From Desulfobacteraceae bacterium (lineage in GTDB: Bacteria > Desulfobacterota > DSM-4660 > Desulfatiglandales > Desulfatiglandaceae): a stretch of DNA of 5,292 bases. Position 1 is the stretch's first letter; every line of letters begins with the position of its first letter. Of this stretch, positions 1-5,165 are shown one piece after another. The notes under the pieces are model-generated. The model was given only the letters and a program-made list of their open reading frames with translations, was not told the DNA's origin and did not search any database. Location of the stretch: contig DQZA01000132.1 in assembly GCA_011042035.1 (NCBI GenBank), forward strand, positions 1 to 5,292, read 5' to 3'. Position numbers and translations under genes: made by a program.

Positions 1-540
1 AACCATAATAGGTTCCTTGCCTATCTGAAGGACGAAGGCTTTTCCTGTGGCGAAGACCGAGTCGCTGGTGGCAATTCCTCGGATCACCTCCACCGCCTGC
101 ATCATCGGAACGGGGCTGAAAAAATGAAGCCCTAGCACCCGCTCTGGTTTCGCTGTCACAGAGGCCAGCTCACTGATGGGTATAGCAGAAGTATTGGTGG
201 CTATAACCGCATCCTTCTTTGCCAGCCCGTCAATTTCCCGGAACACCTTTTGTTTTAATTCCAAGTTTTCAAAAACAGCCTCGATGACAAGGTCCGCCTC
301 TGTCACGCGTTCATAGTCAACAGTGGATTCGATCCTGCTCATTATCTGCTCGAGATCTTCCTGCACCTTTCCCTTTTCAATGAATTTGCCAACTGACCAG
401 CGGATTGATTTGAGGGACTTCTCCAGGGCCTCTTCTTTCACGTCATTGAGTGTAACGTGAATCCCTGCCTGTGCGCAAACCTGTGCTATGCCACCTCCCA
501 TGAGGCCTGCCCCTACCACAAAGACCTTCTTGATCTCCAT
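1..540 (-). CDS. 3-hydroxyacyl-CoA dehydrogenase (3-hydroxybutyryl-CoA type), N-terminal part, cut by window edge
   Basis: The reading frame starts with ATG at 540 and runs off the left edge, giving 180 residues of a protein that usually has about 280-290 (single-domain 3-hydroxybutyryl-CoA dehydrogenase) or more in fusions. The family oxidises (S)-3-hydroxyacyl-CoA to 3-oxoacyl-CoA with NAD(P)+ in the cytoplasm. Visible features: a Rossmann glycine motif GAGLMGGGIA at residues 10-19; an acidic residue (Asp33, in LND) at the end of the second strand, where NAD-specific members bind ribose; NTSAIPI at 116-122, with the active-site Ser118; HFFSPVPMM at 139-147, with catalytic His139; and its partner Glu151, 12 residues later as in characterised enzymes. 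A strong Shine-Dalgarno GGAGGG lies 9 bases before the ATG, at 550-555. The gene follows the acyl-CoA dehydrogenase gene by 95 bp on the same strand, so both beta-oxidation steps are probably on one transcript. Chain-length preference cannot be read from the sequence, and the C-terminal substrate domain is out of view. Confidence 0.95.
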   Translation of the reverse strand, partial: MEIKKVFVVGAGLMGGGIAQVCAQAGIHVTLNDVKEEALEKSLKSIRWSVGKFIEKGKVQEDLEQIMSRIESTVDYERVTEADLVIEAVFENLELKQKVFREIDGLAKKDAVIATNTSAIPISELASVTAKPERVLGLHFFSPVPMMQAVEVIRGIATSDSVFATGKAFVLQIGKEPIMV

Positions 541-549
541 ATCTTTTCC

Positions 550-555
550 CTCCGC
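550..555 (-). promoter_or_regulatory. Ribosome binding site of the 3-hydroxyacyl-CoA dehydrogenase
   Basis: GGAGGG on the minus strand, 9 bases before the ATG at 540. The 95-bp gap between this gene and the acyl-CoA dehydrogenase stop contains no convincing promoter or terminator, in keeping with one transcript for both genes. Confidence 0.75.
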
Positions 556-635
556 TACGAATATAAAATGGTCTTGTATACCAGTGTCTTTCTCGTCCGC
601 GTAATCCCAGGTCCCGGGGTCTCCCCGTGAATCGC

Positions 636-1790
636 CTACTCCTTCGTGAGTTCCCTGGCAATCACGAGACGCTGTATCTCGCTAGTGCCCTCGAATATTC
701 TATAGAGACGGAGATCCCTGTAGAACCTCTCCACTGGCATCTCCTTCATGTACCCCATACCCCCGAATATCTGCACGGCCTTGTCTGCCACCCTGCATGC
801 CATTTCGGTGCAAAACAGTTTGACCATCGAGGCCTCCTTAATCACCTTCTTTCCCTGGTCTCTCAGCCATGCTGCGTGATAAAGCATCTGTCGCGCAGCG
901 TAAATCTCGGTGGCCATGTCTGCAAGCATGTTCTGGACAGACTGGTGCTTGCATATGGGTTTTCCAAACTGAACCCTTTCCTTCGAATAATCTATGCATA
1001 GGTCCAGTAGTTTTTGGGAAGCCCCTAAGGCGCAGGCCCCCATGGTCAAGCGCCCTTTGTCCAGGACTCGCATTGCTGTTTTGAAACCCTGCCCTATCAT
1101 GGGCTCTCCACCAATGATATTATCAACCGGAACCCGGCAGTTGTCGAAAATAAGCTCAGCCGTGTGGCTTCCCCTCAGTCCCATTTTCCGCTCAATAGTC
1201 CCCCTATAAAAACCAGGAGTGCCTTTCTCTATCACAAATGCCGTGATTCCACCCCTGGCTCTTTTTTGTTTGTCTGTGACCGTTATTACAGTAGCCACAT
1301 CTGCCACGTCAGCATTGGTAATAAAGTGCTTGAGGCCGTTAATTATGAAATAGCTTCCATGCCGTTCGGCTGTAGTTTGAACATTGGCCGCATCCGACCC
1401 TGCTTCGGGCTCGGATAGCGCAAAGCATGCCGTCCATTCGCCACTAGCTATTTTAGGAAGATAATATCGTTTTTGGTCTTCAGTACCGTCAAATAGGATG
1501 CCCATTGATCCGATTCCATTGTTTGTTCCAATCCGAGATCTGAAACACGCATTGGTCTTGCTTAGCTCTTCATACACAAGTATTTCACCCAGAGTACCAA
1601 GCCCAAGTCCGCCGTATTCTTCTGGGATAGAAAGACCAAAGAGCCCCAATTCTCTCATTTTTTGAACGATATCTTCTGGTATGTGATCTTCCTGTTCCAC
1701 TTGTTGCGAAATCGGCTCGAGTTCCCGGGTAACAAAGCGTCTTATGGTCTCCTGCATCATGCGCAGGTTTTCTGGAATCTGAAAGTCCAT
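636..1790 (-). CDS. Acyl-CoA dehydrogenase (FAD-dependent)
   Basis: A complete 384-residue protein, normal length for the family, which introduces a 2,3-double bond into an acyl-CoA and passes electrons from FAD to electron-transferring flavoprotein. In order: N-terminal helical domain; middle beta domain with the FAD/substrate signature FALSEPEAGSD at about 123-133; ERVQFGKPI at 271-279; the second signature QIFGGMGY at 340-347; and a C-terminal FEGTSEIQR with the expected catalytic base Glu367. The first signature has Asn at its last position (136), where the PROSITE pattern wants Gly, Ser or Ala; this is minor. Start choice: the frame is open back to a TTG at 1817, but that codon has no ribosome site. 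The ATG at 1790 has AGGAGG at 1802-1807 (11-base spacing) and gives the typical MDF-x-x opening. The exact acyl substrate (short-chain, branched, aryl-alkyl, dicarboxylic) is not determinable from the sequence. A sigma-54 promoter lies about 90-105 bp upstream, so nitrogen- or substrate-responsive control by the adjacent activator is likely. Confidence 0.97.
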   Translation of the reverse strand: MDFQIPENLRMMQETIRRFVTRELEPISQQVEQEDHIPEDIVQKMRELGLFGLSIPEEYGGLGLGTLGEILVYEELSKTNACFRSRIGTNNGIGSMGILFDGTEDQKRYYLPKIASGEWTACFALSEPEAGSDAANVQTTAERHGSYFIINGLKHFITNADVADVATVITVTDKQKRARGGITAFVIEKGTPGFYRGTIERKMGLRGSHTAELIFDNCRVPVDNIIGGEPMIGQGFKTAMRVLDKGRLTMGACALGASQKLLDLCIDYSKERVQFGKPICKHQSVQNMLADMATEIYAARQMLYHAAWLRDQGKKVIKEASMVKLFCTEMACRVADKAVQIFGGMGYMKEMPVERFYRDLRLYRIFEGTSEIQRLVIARELTKE

Positions 1791-1801
1791 TAGGTCCAAG
1801 T

Positions 1802-1807
1802 CCTCCT
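1802..1807 (-). promoter_or_regulatory. Ribosome binding site deciding the acyl-CoA dehydrogenase start
   Basis: AGGAGG reads on the minus strand 11 bases before the ATG at 1790. It lies inside the longer open frame that begins at TTG 1817, so it argues that translation starts at the ATG and not at the TTG. The spacing is at the long end of normal. Confidence 0.7.
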
Positions 1808-1882
1808 GGGCATTCAATTGAGCAAGAGCATGTTCTCTATTTAGCTTCCCTTGGAAGGAATCACATTTGCCTTACTATAAAG

Positions 1883-1897
1883 GCAATAATGATGCCA
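1883..1897 (-). promoter_or_regulatory. Sigma-54 (-24/-12) promoter for the acyl-CoA dehydrogenase operon
   Basis: On the minus strand the sequence reads TGGCAT-CATTA-TTGC. The sigma-54 consensus is TGGCAC-N5-TTGC(A/T), so nine of the ten core bases match, and the invariant GG (1896-1895) and GC (1884-1883) are separated by exactly 10 bp. With GC at -13/-12, transcription would begin near 1871, leaving a leader of about 80 nt before the ATG at 1790. The adjacent gene encodes a sigma-54 activator, which supports the call independently. The last base after TTGC is C, not the preferred A/T. Confidence 0.8.
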
Positions 1898-2065
1898 GTG
1901 GTCTAGGGATGGAGATATTGTCCTGAAATTAAAGATAAAATTTGGTTAACATATGAAAGGAAAGAAGTTTGAGCCCTACAACGGAAGATAGAAATGTGTA
2001 GGCATGTAGCAGCATATTTTTTAGCCATTCTCGGAAAAATTAATGATACCAACTAGTAACCTAAA

Positions 2066-2097
2066 CTACAAATATGTATAGCATCATCTACATGTAG
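2066..2097. promoter_or_regulatory. Possible upstream activator sites (two small dyads)
   Basis: CTACATGTAG at 2088-2097 is a perfect 10-bp palindrome. At 2066-2081, CTACAAATATGTATAG is an imperfect dyad in which six of eight base pairs match, sharing the CTA...TAG ends. Their centres are about 19 bp apart and lie roughly 200-220 bp upstream of the predicted transcription start, within the range for enhancer sites of sigma-54 activators. No binding motif is known for this activator, and AT-rich DNA yields such dyads by chance, so this is a suggestion only. Confidence 0.3.
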
Positions 2098-2103
2098 CGA
2101 CAA

Positions 2104-3501
2104 TTATACATTAAGTCCGTATCGCTTCATTTTCTGGTAAAGGGCTGTCCTATGGATGCCTAAGATCCTAGAGGCCTTAGCCTTATTGCCCTTTGTCAAG
2201 CGCAGAGTTTCAGTAATTACTCGTTTTTCAGTGTCTTCTATAATACGGCGCAAGTCCCCCACCTGGCGCACGCCATGATTCTCTTGGTAATACTGTTGAA
2301 TCCGAGGGGGCAGGTCAAACACATTGATTTGATCACCCTCAGCCACATATATTGCTCTTTCAATCGTGTTCTTGAGTTCCCTGATATTACCCGGCCAGTG
2401 ATATTTCTTTAGTATCGCCATAGCCTCTTGCGAAATCCGCCTGGGGGCCGAGTGTCTCTTTTCTCTTAAAACTGATAAGAAGTAATATGCAAGCCTCGGA
2501 ATATCATCACGCATTTCTCTCAAACTGGGTAGCTGCACGTGGAAAATATTGAGGCGGTAAAAGAGATCCTGCCGAAAAGTTTTTTGTTTAATCAAACTTA
2601 AGAGATCCTGATTTGTAGCTGCTATAATGCGGAAGTTCAACTTGATGGGACGTGTGCCGCCGATTCTTTCCACTTCATATTCTTGGACGACCCTAAGGAG
2701 TTTTGCCTGCAATTTTAAAGGCATATCTCCGATTTCATCGAGGAAGATAGTTCCGCCGTCAGCCAGCTCGAATTTACCAGGCTTTCCGGTCGAGCGAGCA
2801 CCAGTGAAAGCACCATGTTCGTACCCGAAAAGCTCACTTTCAATCAGTTCGCTTGGAATGGCCGCACAATTGACCCTTACAAATGGCCCCTGAGCACGAG
2901 CGCTTGAATGGTGAATCGCATTCGCAAACAATTCTTTGCCAGTGCCCGATTCTCCGGTAATCAATATGGGGGACTCGCTTGAAGCAGCCTGGAGAGCAGC
3001 TTTTTTCGCTTTGCGTAAGGCCTCTGACTCGCCAATTATTTGCTCCCATAGATATTTACTTCTCCCTAGGCTCAGGATCTCGTTTTGATAATATTTTACC
3101 TGACTCTCGAGAACTTCGAGCCGATGATATAGCTCTTTAATTTTCTCTACTTCATGGAACATAAGCTTTCCCAAGACGCCGATTACCCTGCCACGGCTAT
3201 TTTTCAAGGGGATCCTAGCAACTATCTGTTCCCTGTCGCCGAGCTTCATGGGCATCCCAATTTCAGCCTTGCCGGTTTCAAGCACTAGGTGCATGCGCGT
3301 GTTCTTGCTTACCTCCGTAATGTGCTTTCCAATGGCTTCGTGCGGTTCCATACCATATATTTTTGTGTTGTAACGGCTCATAAAACGGATTACTCCATTG
3401 GAATCCACCAAGATGGAACACTCGTAAGGGTTGTCTACGAAGGCATCAAGCAATTCAGGATCCATCTGCAATAAAGCTTGTTTCACTACTTCGTGTTTCA
3501 A
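2104..3501 (-). CDS. Sigma-54-dependent transcriptional activator, PAS - AAA+ - Fis-type HTH
   Basis: Cytoplasmic enhancer-binding protein that opens sigma-54 RNA polymerase complexes using ATP. Numbered from the chosen TTG start (465 residues): a PAS-like sensor at about 16-114; a charged, probably coiled-coil linker at about 115-146; and a central AAA+ domain with Walker A GESGTGKE at 183-190, the sigma-54-contacting loop GAFTGA at 230-235, Walker B GGTIFLDE at 249-256, and arginine-finger candidates Arg310/Arg316 in FRQDLFYRLN. The C-terminal Fis-type helix-turn-helix is at about 439-463 (KASRILGIHRTALYQKMKRYG). There is no receiver domain, so it is not a two-component response regulator; the PAS domain probably binds a small ligand directly, but which one is unknown. 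The frame extends to a GTG at 3543, but only the TTG at 3501 has a strong ribosome site. The gene is divergent from the permease and upstream of, and co-directional with, the acyl-CoA dehydrogenase operon, whose sigma-54 promoter is its obvious target. Confidence 0.97.
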   Translation of the reverse strand: MKHEVVKQALLQMDPELLDAFVDNPYECSILVDSNGVIRFMSRYNTKIYGMEPHEAIGKHITEVSKNTRMHLVLETGKAEIGMPMKLGDREQIVARIPLKNSRGRVIGVLGKLMFHEVEKIKELYHRLEVLESQVKYYQNEILSLGRSKYLWEQIIGESEALRKAKKAALQAASSESPILITGESGTGKELFANAIHHSSARAQGPFVRVNCAAIPSELIESELFGYEHGAFTGARSTGKPGKFELADGGTIFLDEIGDMPLKLQAKLLRVVQEYEVERIGGTRPIKLNFRIIAATNQDLLSLIKQKTFRQDLFYRLNIFHVQLPSLREMRDDIPRLAYYFLSVLREKRHSAPRRISQEAMAILKKYHWPGNIRELKNTIERAIYVAEGDQINVFDLPPRIQQYYQENHGVRQVGDLRRIIEDTEKRVITETLRLTKGNKAKASRILGIHRTALYQKMKRYGLNV

Positions 3502-3505
3502 GATT

Positions 3506-3513
3506 CTCCTCCC
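3506..3513 (-). promoter_or_regulatory. Strong ribosome binding site fixing a TTG start for the activator
   Basis: GGGAGGAG on the minus strand; its GGAGG core is 6 bases before a TTG at 3501. The upstream GTG at 3543 has no purine-rich site. The 14 codons between them would otherwise encode a tail before the PAS domain, so a TTG start is the better reading. Confidence 0.75.
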
Positions 3514-3559
3514 TAAGTGATTGTGTGACTTTGTATAGCTCACCTGTAAAAAAGCATCG

Positions 3560-3600
3560 TGTCAAGCCCAAAATGGGATAACCGCTTTTTGGGCTTGACA
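3560..3600. repeat. 14-bp perfect inverted repeat with 13-bp centre in the divergent control region
   Basis: The left arm, 3560-3573, reads TGTCAAGCCCAAAA; the right arm, 3587-3600, is its exact reverse complement TTTTGGGCTTGACA. The intervening 13 bases are unpaired. It lies midway between the activator start (3501) and the permease start (3656). Each arm ends in TTGACA reading outward (3595-3600 on plus, 3565-3560 on minus), the ideal sigma-70 -35 hexamer, so protein binding here could control both directions. In RNA it would fold into a stable hairpin, but no T-run follows directly on the plus strand, and on the minus strand T6 comes only after seven other bases. It is therefore not a standard terminator. 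Confidence 0.8.
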
Positions 3601-3615
3601 ATTTCCAGTGTCAAG
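3594..3615. promoter_or_regulatory. Second, overlapping dyad: CTTGACA-N8-TGTCAAG (possible operator)
   Basis: The right arm of the large inverted repeat ends in CTTGACA (3594-3600), which also forms a 22-bp dyad with a third half-site, TGTCAAG, at 3609-3615. The 22-bp length fits one face-to-face protein dimer better than the 41-bp repeat does. The three half-sites thus alternate in direction, and the middle one can pair with either neighbour. Operator, activator-binding site or alternative RNA hairpin are all possible; the sequence does not choose between them. Confidence 0.5.
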
Positions 3616-3623
3616 TTCATCTA
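3595..3623 (+). promoter_or_regulatory. Weak candidate sigma-70 promoter for the permease
   Basis: A perfect -35 hexamer TTGACA at 3595-3600 faces the permease. At the ideal 17-bp spacing the -10 position, 3618-3623, reads CATCTA, a poor match to TATAAT. A start near 3630 would place the ribosome site at 3645-3648 close behind, which is consistent. A strong -35 with a poor -10 inside a dyad would suit a factor-dependent promoter, but this is inference. No sigma-54 element was found on the plus strand before the permease. Confidence 0.3.
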
Positions 3624-3644
3624 TGAGTGCCAACCCATTATCGT

Positions 3645-3648
3645 GGAG
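3645..3648 (+). promoter_or_regulatory. Ribosome binding site deciding the permease start
   Basis: GGAG (within GGAGAG) lies 7 bases before the ATG at 3656. The earlier in-frame starts, GTG 3608 and ATG 3623, have no purine-rich site in front. GTG 3608 also falls inside the dyad region, making it an unlikely start. Confidence 0.65.
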
Positions 3649-3655
3649 AGACTCT

Positions 3656-4948
3656 ATGATTTCACTTGCAGCCATAGTGAAAGTGTTTTCTGTTTTCGGA
3701 ATAGTTCTTGTTTTAAACAGACTGAAGCTGAGCCTGAGCATAGCATTACTCGTAGGCTCGGCAGCCCTTGGCTTGTGGATGCATATGGGCCCAGTTTCCT
3801 TAGCGCAAAGCGTAGCCCACAGTCTCATGGACATACAGACAGTAGGCCTAGCTCTCATTGTTGGGATCATTCTAGTCATGAGTAGATTAATGAAACAGAC
3901 AGGACACCTCGACCGGATCGTTACCAGCTTCACGGCCCTTTCCCGTGACCCCCGGATCACAGGGGCCGTTATGCCAGCTCTCATCGGGCTTCTCCCTATG
4001 CCTGGCGGGGCACTCTTTTCTGCACCCATGGTTGATACTGCCCTTTGTGATAACCGTATGACAGGTGAGGAAAAGACCGCTGTCAATTACTGGTTCCGCC
4101 ACATATGGGAGTACTGGTGGCCTCTGTACCCTGGTGTAGTGCTGGCAGTTGCTCTCTTGAAGGTTGAAGCATGGCGGTTCATGGCCATAATGCTTCCCAT
4201 GACCCTGGTCTCAGTGTTAGCTGGGACCCTATTCATCCTCAGACCCATGGGTGCCCTCCAGTCTCACTCCTCAGCGACGCAAGGCGGCAAAGGTACAATC
4301 AGACAATTTATCAGGGAGATCATGCCCATCATAGTATTAGTGGCGGCTATCCTTGTCCAAGGGGCAGCCGTAAGTATACTTAGGATTTTGGGATCTAATG
4401 TTGCTATCCCCGGCTCAATATCAATTCTACCTGCACTTGCCATCTGTACCCTATGGGTTTGTCTACAGAACCGAATCCCCTTCCGCCAAATTCTGCATGC
4501 CGTAACGGACAAAAGTATACCGCCCATGTTGCTCCTTGTACTTGCCATTATGGTATTTAAGGGGGTAATGGGTGACAGCCATGCAATTGTACAGATACGA
4601 GACGAGCTCATGGCTCATCATATCCCGATTCTGGTGGTGGTCATGCTCATGCCCTTTATATCAGGCATGATAACGGGTATTGCCATAGGCTTTGTGGGCA
4701 CCTCATTTCCGCTGATAGTCCCCATGTTCCCCACCACCGATCTTCTAACCTATCTTTCATGGGCGGCTTTGGCCTATTCCTTTGGTTACATGGGTATGAT
4801 GCTTTCCCCTGTGCATCTTTGCTTCTTGGTAACCAAGGACTATTTCAATGCAACATTGTCGCGTAGCTACCGCTACCTGATATTTCCGGCGCTTGCGGTC
4901 ATGGCAACGGCCAGTTTTCTATTCGTCGCCTCAAGGTTTATTGTTTGA
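3656..4948 (+). CDS. Polytopic membrane transporter, DUF401-like (ion-transporter superfamily)
   Basis: An intact 430-residue integral membrane protein with about 10 hydrophobic segments, for example near residues 4-20, 25-44, 60-78, 100-126, 156-169, 174-195, 219-241, 252-270, 288-302, 322-358, 366-392 and 405-425; some of these are probably re-entrant. Conserved-looking motifs sit in loops or broken helices: LPMPGGALFSAP at 113-124, NYWFRHIWEYWWPLYPG at 144-160, SGMITGIAIGFVGTSFP at 336-352 and MLSPVHLC at 382-389. The paired Gly/Pro-rich hairpins in each half resemble the inverted-repeat architecture of ion-transporter-superfamily carriers (which take up organic anions such as gluconate, citrate or dicarboxylates). 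From memory the motifs fit the DUF401 family, whose substrate is not established. The gene is divergent from the sigma-54 activator, so uptake of the compound degraded by the neighbouring CoA enzymes is the simplest role. The start was chosen by the ribosome site; the frame continues upstream to 3608. CDS very sure, family moderately. Confidence 0.9.
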   Translation: MISLAAIVKVFSVFGIVLVLNRLKLSLSIALLVGSAALGLWMHMGPVSLAQSVAHSLMDIQTVGLALIVGIILVMSRLMKQTGHLDRIVTSFTALSRDPRITGAVMPALIGLLPMPGGALFSAPMVDTALCDNRMTGEEKTAVNYWFRHIWEYWWPLYPGVVLAVALLKVEAWRFMAIMLPMTLVSVLAGTLFILRPMGALQSHSSATQGGKGTIRQFIREIMPIIVLVAAILVQGAAVSILRILGSNVAIPGSISILPALAICTLWVCLQNRIPFRQILHAVTDKSIPPMLLLVLAIMVFKGVMGDSHAIVQIRDELMAHHIPILVVVMLMPFISGMITGIAIGFVGTSFPLIVPMFPTTDLLTYLSWAALAYSFGYMGMMLSPVHLCFLVTKDYFNATLSRSYRYLIFPALAVMATASFLFVASRFIV

Positions 4949-5155
4949 GTAACCATCGAAGAGGGCGGCAAGCGCTTTGCCATCCGTACGGAGTGTCGCG
5001 GAAACTGCGGCAAGATTTTTCAAGCAGTGGGGGTTGCCCTGCCCCCTACGATCCGCGAGATCACATGAGAACAAAGCCTCAGGACATCCCGGGTAGTGCC
5101 AAGAACAATTTAGGGCCTCGTAGTGTCTTGTTTTTACAGAATATTTCAAAATCAA
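4931..5155 (-). CDS. Possible small cysteine-rich protein, family not recognised
   Basis: A 74-codon frame beginning 10 bp after the iron-sulfur subunit stop and ending 18 bp inside the 3' end of the convergent permease gene. The only starts near the front are TTG (5155 or 5149), with no clear Shine-Dalgarno, so it would depend on coupling to the gene before it. In favour of coding: it fills the otherwise empty gap, its composition looks protein-like (soluble, mixed, ending in a helix-like stretch at about residues 45-66), and it has four cysteines at 17, 24, 31 and 44, the first three exactly 7 apart, with His11, His20 and His43 nearby. These could be metal ligands. Against: poor start, short length and no family I recognise. 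It could also be the decayed remnant of a longer gene, or chance. No function is proposed beyond possible metal binding. Confidence 0.4.
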   Translation of the reverse strand: MILKYSVKTRHYEALNCSWHYPGCPEALFSCDLADRRGQGNPHCLKNLAAVSATLRTDGKALAALFDGYSNNKP

Positions 5156-5165
5156 CTGTCAAAAA

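Larger units (their letters stand above)
1791..2103. other. AT-rich intergenic control region between the activator and acyl-CoA dehydrogenase genes
   Basis: This 313-bp stretch has no credible coding frame. It contains the sigma-54 promoter at 1883-1897 and the leader of the acyl-CoA dehydrogenase mRNA. Upstream of the promoter are small sequence repeats: CATGTAGC occurs at 2003-2010 and again at 2091-2098, and TGTAG at 1997-2001, 2005-2009 and 2093-2097. No GC-rich hairpin followed by a T-run is seen after the activator stop codon at 2104, so no intrinsic terminator separates the activator gene from the operon; readthrough is possible. Confidence 0.6.

Noticed and set aside
615..627. Short hairpin CGGGG-TCT-CCCCG between the acyl-CoA dehydrogenase and hydroxyacyl-CoA dehydrogenase genes
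   Set aside because: Five base pairs with a 3-base loop and no T-run on the transcribed side; not an intrinsic terminator, and the two genes look co-transcribed.
627..1418. Several plus-strand open frames opposite the acyl-CoA dehydrogenase
   Set aside because: They overlap one another in different frames, have no family signature, and are shadows of a gene with catalytic motifs intact on the minus strand.
2036..2048. IHF-like sequence TATCATTAATTTT (minus strand) between the sigma-54 promoter and the candidate enhancers
   Set aside because: Two conserved positions of the IHF consensus are mismatched, and AT-rich DNA gives such matches often; too weak to annotate.
3532..3565. Minus-strand sigma-70 promoter for the activator: TTGACA at 3565-3560 with TATACA at 3537-3532
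   Set aside because: The spacer would be 22 bp, well outside the usual 16-18 bp, so the pair is not called as a promoter even though both hexamers look good.
3618..3632. TGGCAC on the minus strand facing the activator, looking like a sigma-54 -24 element
   Set aside because: After the required five bases the -12 position reads GATG rather than TTGC, so the essential GC is missing.
3562..4086. Long minus-strand open frame (174 codons) antisense to the permease
   Set aside because: It lies wholly opposite a well-supported membrane protein, lacks recognisable domains, and is explained by the codon pattern of the permease. The same applies to the minus frame at 4264-4611.
4967..4981. GGCAA-GCGCT-TTGCC hairpin just after the permease stop
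   Set aside because: Short stem with no T-run following on the plus strand, and it lies in the possible small ORF on the other strand; not convincing as a terminator.
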